Positions 32,628-41,493 of a stretch of DNA of 64,000 nucleotides are shown one piece after another. Every line of letters begins with the position of its first letter. The first letter of the stretch is position 1. Under the pieces are notes generated by a model that worked only from the letters and a program-made list of their open reading frames with translations, ran no database searches and was not told the origin of the DNA. The position numbers were made by a program, and so were the translations under genes. Source of the DNA: Gemmata palustris (GTDB lineage Bacteria; Planctomycetota; Planctomycetia; Gemmatales; Gemmataceae); assembly GCF_017939745.1 (NCBI RefSeq), contig NZ_JAGKQQ010000001.1, positions 7,145,299-7,209,298 of the forward strand, given 5' to 3'.

Positions 32628-34199
32628 ATGAGCCGTATGACGCACAACGACGAAACGAACGACCGACCCGTGAACGAACTGCCCCACGACGAGCGCGTGG
32701 CGCGGGACGAGCGCGAGGAGGAAGACGATCTGGCCGACGACGGCGAGGAGTCGGACGACGATACCGCCCTCGAGCCCGAAGAGGCGCGCGCCGACGACGA
32801 AGCCCCGGCGAGCGAAGACGAGTACGCCGGGGGACCGGACGACGCGCTCGGGCTGTACCTCCGGCAGATGGGTTCGATCCCGCTGCTCAACCGCGAGCGG
32901 GAACTCGCGCTGGCGAAGCGCCTGGAGCACCACCGCAACCGGTTCCGCAGCGCCGCACTGGTGTGCCCGCGCTTGTTGATTCGCGTGCTGGAGAAGTTCG
33001 AGCAGATCGCCGCCGGCCAGACGCCCATCGATCCGAACATTGATGCGTACTCGTCGGTCGATTTGCGCCTCACGCGGGCACAGATCCTCGCCCGCCTCGG
33101 CACCGACCTGCCGACGCTCCGCGTGCTGCTCGGGCAGGACACCCAGGTGTTCGCGGCCGGCGTGCGGGACGAGTTCCGCGGTGGTTCCAGCGCGTGGAAG
33201 CGCGACCGGTTCCACCGGCTCGCCAAGTGCCGCCGGCTCGTGAACGAGCTGTCCCCGCGGACGGAAATCCTCGAGCGCTGGACGGACGAACTGAACGACC
33301 TCGCGGACGAACTGAAGCACCTGTCGATCGCGCAGGGCGAAGCCGGGTGCCCGGCCGACCGCGCCAAGTTGGGCAAACTGCTCCGCGACGCCGAGTGCCG
33401 CGCGTCCATGACGGCCGACGAACTGGCGGCGCTGGTCCGCGTGCTGCGGAAGCGCCGGCTCGCGTACCAGGCGGTGCGGAAGGAGCTCGCGGAAGCGAAC
33501 CTCCGGCTCGTGGTTTCGATCGCCAAGAACTACCGCAACCGCGGGCTGCCGTTCTCGGACCTCATTCAAGAGGGCAACCGAGGGTTGATGCGGGCCGTGG
33601 ACAAGTACGAGTGGCGGTTGGAGTTCAAGTTCGGCACCTACGCGACGTGGTGGATTCGGCAGGGCATCACCCGGGCGCTGCACGACAACGCCCGCACGGT
33701 GCGCGTGCCGTGCCACCAGATCAGTTTGCTGTCGCGTATGGAGAAGACGCGCGGGGAGCTCACCGCCGCGACCGGGCGCGAGCCGACCACCGAGGAACTG
33801 GCCGCAGCCCTGGACATCAAACCCGAAGACGCCCGCAGTTTGCGTATCGTCGGCCGGCACCCGGTCAGCCTGAACGACGCGGTCGGCGGGGAGGGCGAAC
33901 GCGCCCTCGAAGACTTCCTGAGTGACGGGCAGATCCCGAACCCCGGCGAACACGTTGATGCGAACTTGCTGAAAGAGCGCATCGGCGAGGTGCTGAAGAG
34001 TTTGGCGCCCCGGGAGCGCGAGGTGATCGAGCTGCGGTTCGGACTGAAGGACGGCACCCCGCGCACGCTCGACGAAGTGGCCAAGCAGTACGGCATCACC
34101 CGCGAGCGCATCCGTCAGATCGAGGCCCGCGGGCTGCTGAAGCTCCGCCAGCCGACGCGCTCGTGCCGGCTCGAAGAGTTCGCCGACGAGAACGAGTAA
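32628..34199 (+). CDS. Primary-type sigma-70 factor (RpoD/SigA-like)
   Basis: The 523-residue protein has a very acidic N-terminal ~75 residues, region 1.2 ('[20 protein letters not shown]'), and a non-conserved insert. Core region 2 follows ('[20 protein letters not shown]', '[20 protein letters not shown]'), then region 3 and region 4 ('[20 protein letters not shown]'). It binds core RNA polymerase and recognises -10/-35 promoters. It is either the housekeeping factor or a group 2 paralogue. A strong terminator follows 20 bp after the stop. Confidence 0.9.
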   Translation: MSRMTHNDETNDRPVNELPHDERVARDEREEEDDLADDGEESDDDTALEPEEARADDEAPASEDEYAGGPDDALGLYLRQMGSIPLLNRERELALAKRLEHHRNRFRSAALVCPRLLIRVLEKFEQIAAGQTPIDPNIDAYSSVDLRLTRAQILARLGTDLPTLRVLLGQDTQVFAAGVRDEFRGGSSAWKRDRFHRLAKCRRLVNELSPRTEILERWTDELNDLADELKHLSIAQGEAGCPADRAKLGKLLRDAECRASMTADELAALVRVLRKRRLAYQAVRKELAEANLRLVVSIAKNYRNRGLPFSDLIQEGNRGLMRAVDKYEWRLEFKFGTYATWWIRQGITRALHDNARTVRVPCHQISLLSRMEKTRGELTAATGREPTTEELAAALDIKPEDARSLRIVGRHPVSLNDAVGGEGERALEDFLSDGQIPNPGEHVDANLLKERIGEVLKSLAPREREVIELRFGLKDGTPRTLDEVAKQYGITRERIRQIEARGLLKLRQPTRSCRLEEFADENE

Positions 34200-34218
34200 C
34201 TCGCAACAATAACAGTCG

Positions 34219-34263
34219 AGCGAACGGGCCGGGGAGCAGGTGGTGCTCTCCGGCCCGTTCGCT
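34219..34263 (+). terminator. Strong terminator after the sigma-70 gene
   Basis: Arms of 20 bases (34219-34238 and 34244-34263, one mismatch) with a 5-base loop, followed by TTTG. The stem carries GCGAACGGGCC/GGCCCGTTCGC. It lies between convergent genes and may serve both strands. Confidence 0.85.
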
Positions 34264-34275
34264 TTGTACCCCGCG

Positions 34276-34596
34276 TCATTTCAAATCGCGCTTGGGCCTT
34301 GATACCTCAACTGTGACCGGGCCGTTCGTGGCCGGCTTACTGTCGATCCCCAGTTCGCTCGAGAGCTTGTTCGCGGCTTCGTAAGGATTGGCCTTCACGT
34401 CGCTGGGCGTGACGTACATCGTCGGCGGCGTCGGGTTGACGGCCGGCGGTGGGGTCGGATCGATCGCGGGCGACCCGCTCGTGAGCGCCTTGCCCTGCTG
34501 TGCGGCCGGCGCTTCTTTGGCGAACGGGCCGATCGGTTTCAGCGTGCTGCACCCGGCGAGCGTGAACACACTCAACGCGAAGAAAAGCGTTTTCAC
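34276..34596 (-). CDS. Small Pro-rich lipoprotein
   Basis: 106 residues starting at GTG 34596. The signal peptide ends in a lipobox ('FTLAGC'), so Cys16 is the likely lipidated residue. The rest is Pro/Ala/Thr-rich with no domain. The start overlaps the stop of the gene upstream (GTGA), indicating translational coupling with that exported protein. Confidence 0.75.
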   Translation of the reverse strand: MKTLFFALSVFTLAGCSTLKPIGPFAKEAPAAQQGKALTSGSPAIDPTPPPAVNPTPPTMYVTPSDVKANPYEAANKLSSELGIDSKPATNGPVTVEVSRPKRDLK

Positions 34597-35186
34597 GGGT
34601 TCACCTCCCGAACTTCCTGAGCGGGTGCTGCGGCTCCACCGAGTGCGGCGGTGCCCGATACCGGGACCGGAGCGGCCGGTGCGACCAGCTTTGCCGCGGC
34701 CGTCTTGGAATCGAGCGGCTTCTCCGGGGCGAGATCGAACGACGACGCGAAACTGCTGCTCGACGTGGGCAGCGGAGCTTTTGCGTGCTTCGACACGCCG
34801 AGGGCCGCGACCCGTGCCTGGTAGACCGCGTTGGCCTGGCGCTCCATCTCATCGACCTGGCGCATCAGCGCTTCGTCGACCGGGATCTTTTCGAGCGCGA
34901 CCTGGCGGAGTTCGGTGCAAACCGTCAACCGGCGGAGCAGGGCATCGGACTCGGCTTTCACGGCCGACTGGACCACGTCCGGCGGGAGCGGCGCGCTCGG
35001 GCGCGGCCCCCCGGTGACCGGCCCGCTGCGGACCGTTGGCCCGGCCGGTTTCGGCGCGCTCACGAACATCCTCTTGTACCACGGCCGCGTGTCGGTCGCG
35101 GTTGTGGGCGCATCGGCCGCGATCGCCGGCGCCCCCGCGCCGACCGCCAGCGCAGCGGCAACCCCCCAGACCCGAAGTCGGCTCAT
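34593..35186 (-). CDS. Exported hypothetical protein
   Basis: I choose ATG 35186, preceded by GGGGGG, since it begins a clear signal peptide ('MSRLRVWGVAAALAVGAGAP', cleavage after 'AIAA'). The ~197-residue product has a helical middle ('DEALMRQVDEMERQANAVYQ') and low-complexity ends. No family recognised. It forms a two-gene unit with the overlapping lipoprotein gene, so the pair may act together in the periplasm. Confidence 0.7.
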   Translation of the reverse strand: MSRLRVWGVAAALAVGAGAPAIAADAPTTATDTRPWYKRMFVSAPKPAGPTVRSGPVTGGPRPSAPLPPDVVQSAVKAESDALLRRLTVCTELRQVALEKIPVDEALMRQVDEMERQANAVYQARVAALGVSKHAKAPLPTSSSSFASSFDLAPEKPLDSKTAAAKLVAPAAPVPVSGTAALGGAAAPAQEVREVNP

Positions 35187-35388
35187 GGTTCCCCCCCTTA
35201 TTTCCCGCCCGCGCCGCAGCGCGGTTCGAGCGGTACCCGTGATTCCGCGCGCGTTCCCCAGCGGCACGTCTTCAGCGGGTGACTATTCGCAGTGAGTGGG
35301 CGGCTTATGCCAACGGAAACCGGACGTGTAAAGCCCGTTTCGGTATGGGTTCAGAACCGTTGGTGTGCGCTTGCGCACGGCGGGCCGC

Positions 35389-36875
35389 TCCACCCGCTCG
35401 TTGACCCCTTCCAGTTGGTCACATTGTTGGGGTTGACAAGTGGTTGTTTGGAATGGGTAATCGTTTGCACCCGAGGAGGGGTCGCGATGAATCCGTTACC
35501 GAAATCGTTCGGGGCTCAGGAGTTCGGTGATGTGGAGCTGGGGGACGTGCGGCGCACGCGCCGGCTCGTGGCCCTCGCCGATGCGTGCGCGTGCGCTCCG
35601 GGCCACGCGCTCCCGGACAAGTTCCACGACCCGAGCGGTTACCAGGGTGCGTTGCGCCTGCTCCGGAGTCCGCACGTCACGCACGCGGCCGTGCTCGCCC
35701 CGCACCAGGCGCGCACCCTGGACCGGGCCGAGGCCCACACGGGCACGGTACTCATCGTTCACGACACCACGGACCTGGACTTCTCCGGGCACCGGACCCT
35801 GGCCCCACAACTCGGACCCATCGGTAACGGGGGCGGGCGCGGGCTCCTGTGCCACAACAGCCTCGCGGTCGACTCCGGGACCGGGGAGATCCTGGGCCTG
35901 GTGGCCCAACAGCTCCACGTGCGCGTGCCCGTGGGGAAGAACGAGTCCCGGGGCACCAAGCGCGCGCGGGCGACCCGGGAGAGCCGCCTGTGGACCCGGG
36001 CCCTCGACGAGATCGGGCCGGCCCCGGGCGCGAACCGGTGGGTCCACGTGGCGGACCGGGGGGCCGATGCGTTCGAGTTCGTGTCCCGGTTGGCGCGCAC
36101 CGGTGAGCGGTTCGTGGTGCGCGCCCAACACGACCGGTCCTTGGGCCCGGGGGCCAAGCTGTTCGCTACGGCACGGGCCACGCCCCCGGTGGGCGCGTGG
36201 GAGCTCGAGTTGCCCCCCACCCGAGCCCGCGCGGGGTGCCGAGCGCAGGTGCGCGCGAGCCTCACGACGGTGACCGTGCCCCCGCCCCACAACCGCAAGG
36301 GCGAGTACCCGGCGCTCCCGATCCGGGTCCACGTGGTGCGCGTGTGGGAGCCGGACCCGGGGGCCGGGGCGGACCCCGTGGAGTGGTTGCTGTTGACCTC
36401 GGAACCGGTGACGGACGTGCCCGGGTTGCGCCGGGTCGCGCACTGGTACCGAACCCGGTGGGTGATCGAGGAGTACCACAAGGGCCTGAAGACGGGCGCG
36501 GGGATCGAGCGCTTGCAGCTCGATCCCCGCGGGGCCCTGGACCCGGCGATCGGGGTGCTCAGCGTGGTCGCGGTGGCCCTGGTGAACCTGCGCCAACTGG
36601 CTTCGGGTTCGGGCGGTGCGGACCGACCGGCACACGAGGTGGTCCCGGGGCGCTGGGTCGAGGTGCTCAGCACGTGGCGCTATAAGGCCCCGCGCGCGTT
36701 GAGCGCCGAGGCGTTCGTGCAGGCCCTGGCCCGGTTGGGTGGGTGGATCCCGCGCAAGCAACCACCCGGGTGGCTCGTCCTCTGGCGCGGATGGACGAGG
36801 CTACACGCCTTCCTCGAATTCGAGGCCGCAATACCAAAGATGTGACCAACTGGAAGGTGTCAACGAGCGGGTGGA
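35389..36875 (+). mobile_element. Tn5-like IS4-family insertion sequence, ~1.49 kb
   Basis: Terminal inverted repeats of 36 bp (35389-35424 and 36840-36875) differ at one position, each containing CCTTCCAGTTGGTCACAT, with weaker similarity continuing inward for ~11 bases. A single intact transposase gene lies between. No 9-bp target duplication is seen at these borders, so the exact ends are uncertain or the copy is old or rearranged. It sits in intergenic DNA and does not break a recognisable gene. Confidence 0.85.
35487..36845 (+). CDS. IS4-family (Tn5-like) DDE transposase
   Basis: The start is ATG 35487, preceded by GAGGAGG. The 452-residue protein carries the DDE triad context of Tn5-like transposases: 'IVHDTTDLDFSG', 'WVHVADRGADAFEF', and 'HWYRTRWVIEEYHKGLKTG' with the catalytic Glu and the YREK-like signature. 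The N-terminal 'AQEFGDVELGDVRRTRRLVA' is the family's DNA-binding start. The frame is uninterrupted, so it is probably active. Confidence 0.92.
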   Translation: MNPLPKSFGAQEFGDVELGDVRRTRRLVALADACACAPGHALPDKFHDPSGYQGALRLLRSPHVTHAAVLAPHQARTLDRAEAHTGTVLIVHDTTDLDFSGHRTLAPQLGPIGNGGGRGLLCHNSLAVDSGTGEILGLVAQQLHVRVPVGKNESRGTKRARATRESRLWTRALDEIGPAPGANRWVHVADRGADAFEFVSRLARTGERFVVRAQHDRSLGPGAKLFATARATPPVGAWELELPPTRARAGCRAQVRASLTTVTVPPPHNRKGEYPALPIRVHVVRVWEPDPGAGADPVEWLLLTSEPVTDVPGLRRVAHWYRTRWVIEEYHKGLKTGAGIERLQLDPRGALDPAIGVLSVVAVALVNLRQLASGSGGADRPAHEVVPGRWVEVLSTWRYKAPRALSAEAFVQALARLGGWIPRKQPPGWLVLWRGWTRLHAFLEFEAAIPKM

Positions 36876-36927
36876 CCTTCCTATCCCCGAGAACTCAACG
36901 GCCCTGAGTAGCGGTTGTTGCCACTTT

Positions 36928-36988
36928 TTGGCGAACAGCCGGCGTGAGTTAAGCGCCCACCAGCCGGCTCACGCCGGCCGTTCGCCAA
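36928..36988. repeat. REP-like palindrome (family shared with 46263-46332)
   Basis: Outer arms TTGGCGAAC / GTTCGCCAA and inner arms CCGGCGTGAG / CTCACGCCGG form a two-step hairpin. The right half (CCAGCCGGCTCACGCCGG and on) is almost identical to the right half of the palindrome at 46263-46332. Confidence 0.7.
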
Positions 36989-37150
36989 GAAGCGGATTCG
37001 TGCAGATTATTCGTGGCAGCGATTGGATTTTTATGTGATAATGCGTATACTATATGTGAAACGCGGCGCAGTATCCAAAACTGACCACCGGCGAGCCTCA
37101 CAGATATTTGGGCATTCCGGGTGTGAAAAGGTGTGCGGAGGGGCGGAATT

Positions 37151-37287
37151 GTTAGCAAATGTTAGCCGCCGGCGTGGGCTCCGAAGACGGGCAACAATGC
37201 TAATACACATGAAATACCAGCGACTGGTGCGTTCCACCCCGCGCGTATGAGTGCCCTGGGCCGGAAATGTTAGCAAATGTTAGCCGC
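37151..37287 (+). repeat. Pair of 19-bp direct repeats
   Basis: GTTAGCAAATGTTAGCCGC is present at 37151-37169 and 37269-37287, 118 bp apart. Each copy itself contains GTTAGC twice. They are ~140-270 bp upstream of the TPR gene and may be regulator sites. Confidence 0.6.
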
Positions 37288-37423
37288 GGTCCGGCGGCGC
37301 CTCGGGTGAGCTCGGGTTCCTCACAGTTTTCAGCGGAATCGCCACAAGCTGCGCGCCGCTCTGGACACCTCCCCGCGCGCGGGGGATAATTGCGAGCGTT
37401 GCTCGTGCATTGTGGGGGCGCTC

Positions 37424-38440
37424 ATGGTGTTTGCGGAACAGCCGTCGGCCGCGCTACAAGAAGCGCTGTCGTTGCTCGCCGAGGGGCGCGCTGAGGAGGC
37501 CGAGACGGTCGTGAAACGGGCCGCGAAGGTGGCCAAGGGGAAGCACGGTTCCGGATCGCACCCGCTGGCGATGGCGTATGCGGACATGGGCCGGCTGCAC
37601 CTGCGGATGGGGAAGTTCCAGAAGGCGGTGGCCGAGTTCCAGCACGCGAGCAAGGACGCGATGCCGCCCGACACGCCGAGCCGGCGCGACCGCCTCGGCT
37701 TCCTGTACGGGTTGGCCGCGGCGTTCGCCGGGGCGGGCAACTTCGATGAGGCGCAAATGGTCCTGCGCCAGTGCGCGATGTTTGCCAAGCGGCTGTACGG
37801 GCCGTCTTCCGCGCTGGCCGCCGCCGCGATCGTGCCGCTCGCCGATGTGACCCTTCGGGCCAATCGGCCGGTTGACGCGCTCCAGATCGCTCAGGAGGCC
37901 TACGACACGCTCTGGCGCCTCGGCGACGTGCTCATCACGGAGGTGGTCCCGGTGCGGGCGGAGGCGTGGAAGGCGGCTGGCAAAGCGGACAGCCCGTTCG
38001 CCGATCTCGTGAACCTGCCGGACGAGCTGGTGGGCCGGACCGTTGCGAAAGTCATCGAGCGCGCGCCGGACGGGAACCCGGCCCACATGCGAGCGGTTCT
38101 CGCCGACCTGCTCGCCCTCGCGGACAAGAAGTACGGCGACGGCCACGCGGTCACGTGCGACGTACTGGCGGCCGTCGCGCACCACGAAGCGGCGCAGGGG
38201 GCCGGGGCCGATGCGAGCGTTCGTGCCGCTGCGGTGCGCCGATCGGTGTGGTCGTACACGGTCCGACGGTTAACGGGCGGGCTGCTCGCGAACCTCGAAG
38301 TCGAGTTCGAGCCGGACGGGACGCTGCACCTTGTTCCTTACCTCGCCCGTGAACCAGAAATCGGCGAGCCCGCACAACTCGAAGGCGTCCTCACGCAGGC
38401 CGTCGATGATTTGTACGCGCGCCCCGTGGTCAGAGCGTAA
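37424..38440 (+). CDS. TPR-type hypothetical protein
   Basis: ATG 37424 is taken as start; a GTG lies four codons upstream. The ~338-residue soluble protein has TPR-like helix pairs over its first ~170 residues ('AYADMGRLHLRMGKFQKAVA', 'LAAAFAGAGNFDEAQMVLRQ'), and a less clear C-terminal part. It precedes the caspase-like gene by 34 bp in the same direction, so the two are likely an operon, the TPR part acting as an adaptor. Confidence 0.75.
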   Translation: MVFAEQPSAALQEALSLLAEGRAEEAETVVKRAAKVAKGKHGSGSHPLAMAYADMGRLHLRMGKFQKAVAEFQHASKDAMPPDTPSRRDRLGFLYGLAAAFAGAGNFDEAQMVLRQCAMFAKRLYGPSSALAAAAIVPLADVTLRANRPVDALQIAQEAYDTLWRLGDVLITEVVPVRAEAWKAAGKADSPFADLVNLPDELVGRTVAKVIERAPDGNPAHMRAVLADLLALADKKYGDGHAVTCDVLAAVAHHEAAQGAGADASVRAAAVRRSVWSYTVRRLTGGLLANLEVEFEPDGTLHLVPYLAREPEIGEPAQLEGVLTQAVDDLYARPVVRA

Positions 38441-38474
38441 CCACCGCGATCGGCGCGAGCTATCAAGGGCCACC

Positions 38475-40103
38475 ATGCGATTCGCACTCTCGGTTGCAGC
38501 AATCTTCGCCCTCGCGCCGATCGTTTCGGCCCAAGACCCTAAAGCACCCGCGCTCCCGCGCCGGGTGCTGTTCGTTCACGTCGGCGGCTACCTGTACCTG
38601 AACCCGCTCACGCACTCGGCTCCCGGTGGCCCGGATCGCGTGCGCGCCGTGGCCGATCGCTTCGCCACCGGCTTGCTCACCCCGACCGTGAGGGGTAACG
38701 ATCAGCTCTTTGTGCTGGCCGACACGCTGACGACGGACGCGCGACTGCCCACCAAAGACGTGCTCGCGAAGGCCCTCGAAGGTTTCTGCACCACGACGCG
38801 GCCGCAAGATCGCGTCGTGATTTACTTCGGCGTCCATGCGGTGGAGAAGGACGGTAAGGCGTTCGTCGTACCCATTGATGGCGCGCCCGACGCACCCGAG
38901 ACGCTGCTGCCGGTCGCGGACGTTTACGCCGCACTGAAAGGGCTGAACGCGGCGCAAAAGGTGGTGATTTGGGACGTGTGCCGACACAACCCGGAGCGGG
39001 TGCGCGGGCGCCGTGATCCGGGACCGATGACGGATGCACTCTTCAAAGCACTCACCGCTCCGCCCGAGGGCGTGCAGGCGCTGGTCAGTTGTTCGCCCGG
39101 CGAGCGCTCATTGGAATACTCAGCGCCACGCGGACCGGCCGGGATATTCGCGGGCAGCGCGTATTTGGACGCACTACGACACGCAGCGGCCGATACCTCT
39201 GCGAAGGCGGCGCCCGGCGATGCCATTCCGGTAGAAGCACTACACAAGTCCGCGTGTCAGTCCGTTGCGACTCTGAGCAAGCAGACGCCGGCATTCACGG
39301 GCATCGCCCCCAAGCAATCCGCGGCACACGGCCCGAAGGCCGCGCCCGCGAAGCGGTTCGAGCTTGCCGCGATTCCAAAGGGAACTCCCAGTGCGGATGT
39401 GAAAACAATCCTCGACGAACTCGCGCTGCCGCCGTTGTTCGAGGACGATGCCGGGAGTGTTGCGCTGCTGCCGTTCGCGGAAGCGTCGCTGAAGAGTTAC
39501 GAGCCCGACGTTTCGGTGGACGAGGCACTCAAAAGCGGCGACAAGTACCCGCTCCGAGTCGCGACGCTTCGGGCGCTTCAAGCGGTGCGCGATACGTGGC
39601 CACTCACCGCAAAGGAACCCAGGGGCGTCACGCCGTTGGTCGCGCCGGTCGTGGACCGGACCAAGAAGGCGATCAGCGACGCGCAACTGCCGCTCGCCCA
39701 GGCGATCACGAAACTGGAAGTCGAACTGGAGGGCTTGCTCGCTGTGGCCGCGAACAGGGCGAAAGAAACGAAGCGGTGGCAGGCCCATTACGACTACGCC
39801 GTCGCCGAGGTGCGGCTGCGGTTGGTCGTACTCAACGAGTACAACGTGCTCCTCGCCCGTGTCCGCACCGAGTCACTTCCCGATCTGCCCAGCGGGGCAA
39901 CGGGCTGGCGGCTCTGCCCGGCCGAGAAGCTCACGTCTCGCCGCGAGGTGCGGGACATGTTCAACGCGGCCCAGGAGGGTTTCACCAAACTGGCGACCGA
40001 CCACAGAGGGACGCCGTGGGAAGTGCTCGCGAAGCGGTCGCGGGCGTTCGTGCCGGGGTTGCGCTGGGAGGTAGTCGTTCCGCTCAAGGTCGATGAGAAG
40101 TGA
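38475..40103 (+). CDS. Exported caspase-like (peptidase C14) protein
   Basis: I choose ATG 38475, which begins a signal peptide ('MRFALSVAAIFALAPIVSAQ'). The 542-residue protein has a caspase-like domain (about 28-235) with the likely dyad His121 ('VVIYFGVHAVEKDGKAFVVP') and Cys169 ('KVVIWDVCRHNPE'). A long helical region without known domain follows. The residues around His differ from the usual 'SGHG', so activity is uncertain. Bacterial caspase homologues act in proteolysis, regulated cell death or signalling. This one should work outside the cytoplasm. Confidence 0.75.
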   Translation: MRFALSVAAIFALAPIVSAQDPKAPALPRRVLFVHVGGYLYLNPLTHSAPGGPDRVRAVADRFATGLLTPTVRGNDQLFVLADTLTTDARLPTKDVLAKALEGFCTTTRPQDRVVIYFGVHAVEKDGKAFVVPIDGAPDAPETLLPVADVYAALKGLNAAQKVVIWDVCRHNPERVRGRRDPGPMTDALFKALTAPPEGVQALVSCSPGERSLEYSAPRGPAGIFAGSAYLDALRHAAADTSAKAAPGDAIPVEALHKSACQSVATLSKQTPAFTGIAPKQSAAHGPKAAPAKRFELAAIPKGTPSADVKTILDELALPPLFEDDAGSVALLPFAEASLKSYEPDVSVDEALKSGDKYPLRVATLRALQAVRDTWPLTAKEPRGVTPLVAPVVDRTKKAISDAQLPLAQAITKLEVELEGLLAVAANRAKETKRWQAHYDYAVAEVRLRLVVLNEYNVLLARVRTESLPDLPSGATGWRLCPAEKLTSRREVRDMFNAAQEGFTKLATDHRGTPWEVLAKRSRAFVPGLRWEVVVPLKVDEK

Positions 40104-40484
40104 TACGCACTCGTATTGCTTGTTTGTCTTTCGTAGCCGGCCTCTGTCAACGAATTGCAGACGTGGAGCGCCGGCGTTTTTGGTTGTGCCCTCTCCCCTT
40201 GCGGGAGAGGGTCGCCGCGCTTCGCGGCGGGGTGAGGGGTTGCTTCCGGTGTGTGGCGACCACCCCTGGTATGTCCGAAGGACCAACAGTGACATGTGTT
40301 GAATTGCGGCGCTTCCCGCTTGTGAACAAAACGACAAGCGCCCAATTCAACACAGCCACTCACCCGGTTCGCAAAGCCTCACCACCCTCTCCCGCAAGGG
40401 GAGAGGGCACAATCCGAAGCCAACCGACAATCCACGTTTGCAATCCGTTGACGAAGGTCGGATACAGAAGGAGACCCGCGGCCT
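40104..40484. other. Intergenic region filled by a nested palindrome
   Basis: The convergent caspase-like and WD40 genes are separated by ~380 bp occupied almost wholly by the long inverted-repeat structure at 40131-40470. No gene is visible. Confidence 0.7.
40131..40470. repeat. MITE-like long nested inverted repeat
   Basis: The left arm (~40131-40208) and right arm (~40385-40470) are diverged inverted copies, both containing TGTGCCCTCTCCCCTTGCGG in one orientation or the other and a CGTCAACG/TGTCAACG stretch. An inner inverted repeat (40295-40314 with 40336-40354, TGTGTTGAATTG...) is nested inside. Size and structure suggest a miniature transposon-like or palindromic element. Confidence 0.6.
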
Positions 40485-41462
40485 TCACTCCGCGGTGAGT
40501 TCGTAAACCCGGAGACTGTTATCGAAGCACGCGATCGCGAGCCGTTTGCCGTCGGGCGCGTAGGCCACGCGACACGGCCCCTTCGATTCTTTCGGTAATC
40601 GAAGAATACGCACCTCTTTGCCCGTTTCTGTTTCCCAAACGCGGACGGTACCGTCCAACCCGCTCGCGGTCGCGAAGTTCTTGCCGTCGGGGTTCATGGC
40701 GACACCCGAAACCGGCCCGCCGTGTTTCGTGAGCTTCGCTTCTTCTTTGCCCGTTTCGATGTTCCAAATACGCACGGAGTGATCTTGCCCACCGGTGACC
40801 GCACGAACCCCGTTCGGGGCGACGGCCGTTGCCAGCACAAGGCCCTGGTGCCCTTTGAGCGTGTGAATCAGCTTCCCGGTGTCCGGGTGCCACACGCGGA
40901 CGGTGCCGTCTTCGCCCGCGGTCACGAGCCGCGCGCCTTGCGCATCGAACCCGATCCCGCGAACCGGGTCCGTGTGGCCCTCGAACGTCACTTTCCGCGT
41001 CCCGGTCATGACGTCCCAAATGTGAACCAGTTTGCCGCTATTGGCTGCGACCTGTCGGCCGTTCGGGTCGAACGCGACCGCTTCGACCGCGAGGTTCGTC
41101 TTCTCCATCGTTTGAAGCAGTTTGCCGGACGAGACGTCCCACACCTTCACCTCGCCGGTGAATACCTCGGTACCCTTTTGCCGCGGACCGTAGCCGCCGG
41201 TGACGAGCTTCTTGCCATCGAAACTGAACGCGAGGCCCGTGACGGCTCCCGTGTGGGCTTCGAGCGAGAGCAGTTCTTTGCCGGTCTTTGCGTCCCACAC
41301 GCGCACGGTCTTGTCCGTGCTTCCCGTGGCGACGGTCTTGTTGTCCGGGGTGAACGCAACGGCGTTAATGCGGTCCTTGTGGCCGCGGACCACGACCGCA
41401 TCGGCGGCGCGTGCTGGCGCGCTGAAGGTCAGTGCGAGCGCGGCGGCAAGAAGGTGACGCAT
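40485..41462 (-). CDS. Exported WD40 beta-propeller protein
   Basis: The 325-residue protein has a signal peptide ('MRHLLAAALALTFSAPARAA') and then seven WD40 units (for example 'HKDRINAVAFTPDNKTVATG', 'DKTVRVWDAKTGKELLSL', 'DHSVRIWNIETGKEEAKL'), enough for one closed propeller. It probably sits in the periplasm as a binding scaffold. No enzyme domain is attached. It lies 31 bp from the nucleotidyltransferase gene upstream, possibly co-transcribed. Confidence 0.88.
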   Translation of the reverse strand: MRHLLAAALALTFSAPARAADAVVVRGHKDRINAVAFTPDNKTVATGSTDKTVRVWDAKTGKELLSLEAHTGAVTGLAFSFDGKKLVTGGYGPRQKGTEVFTGEVKVWDVSSGKLLQTMEKTNLAVEAVAFDPNGRQVAANSGKLVHIWDVMTGTRKVTFEGHTDPVRGIGFDAQGARLVTAGEDGTVRVWHPDTGKLIHTLKGHQGLVLATAVAPNGVRAVTGGQDHSVRIWNIETGKEEAKLTKHGGPVSGVAMNPDGKNFATASGLDGTVRVWETETGKEVRILRLPKESKGPCRVAYAPDGKRLAIACFDNSLRVYELTAE

Positions 41463-41493
41463 ACTGTGCTTCTCCGCGTGGCGGACAGTTCGT

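Larger units (their letters stand above)
36876..37423. other. Intergenic region with repeats
   Basis: No gene is visible in these ~550 bp. They contain a palindrome (36928-36988) of the family also seen at 46263, and two copies of a 19-bp direct repeat at 37151 and 37269. Confidence 0.6.

Noticed and set aside
32025-33953. Long minus-strand frame opposite the sigma-70 gene
   Set aside because: Shadow frame. The plus strand encodes conserved sigma regions.
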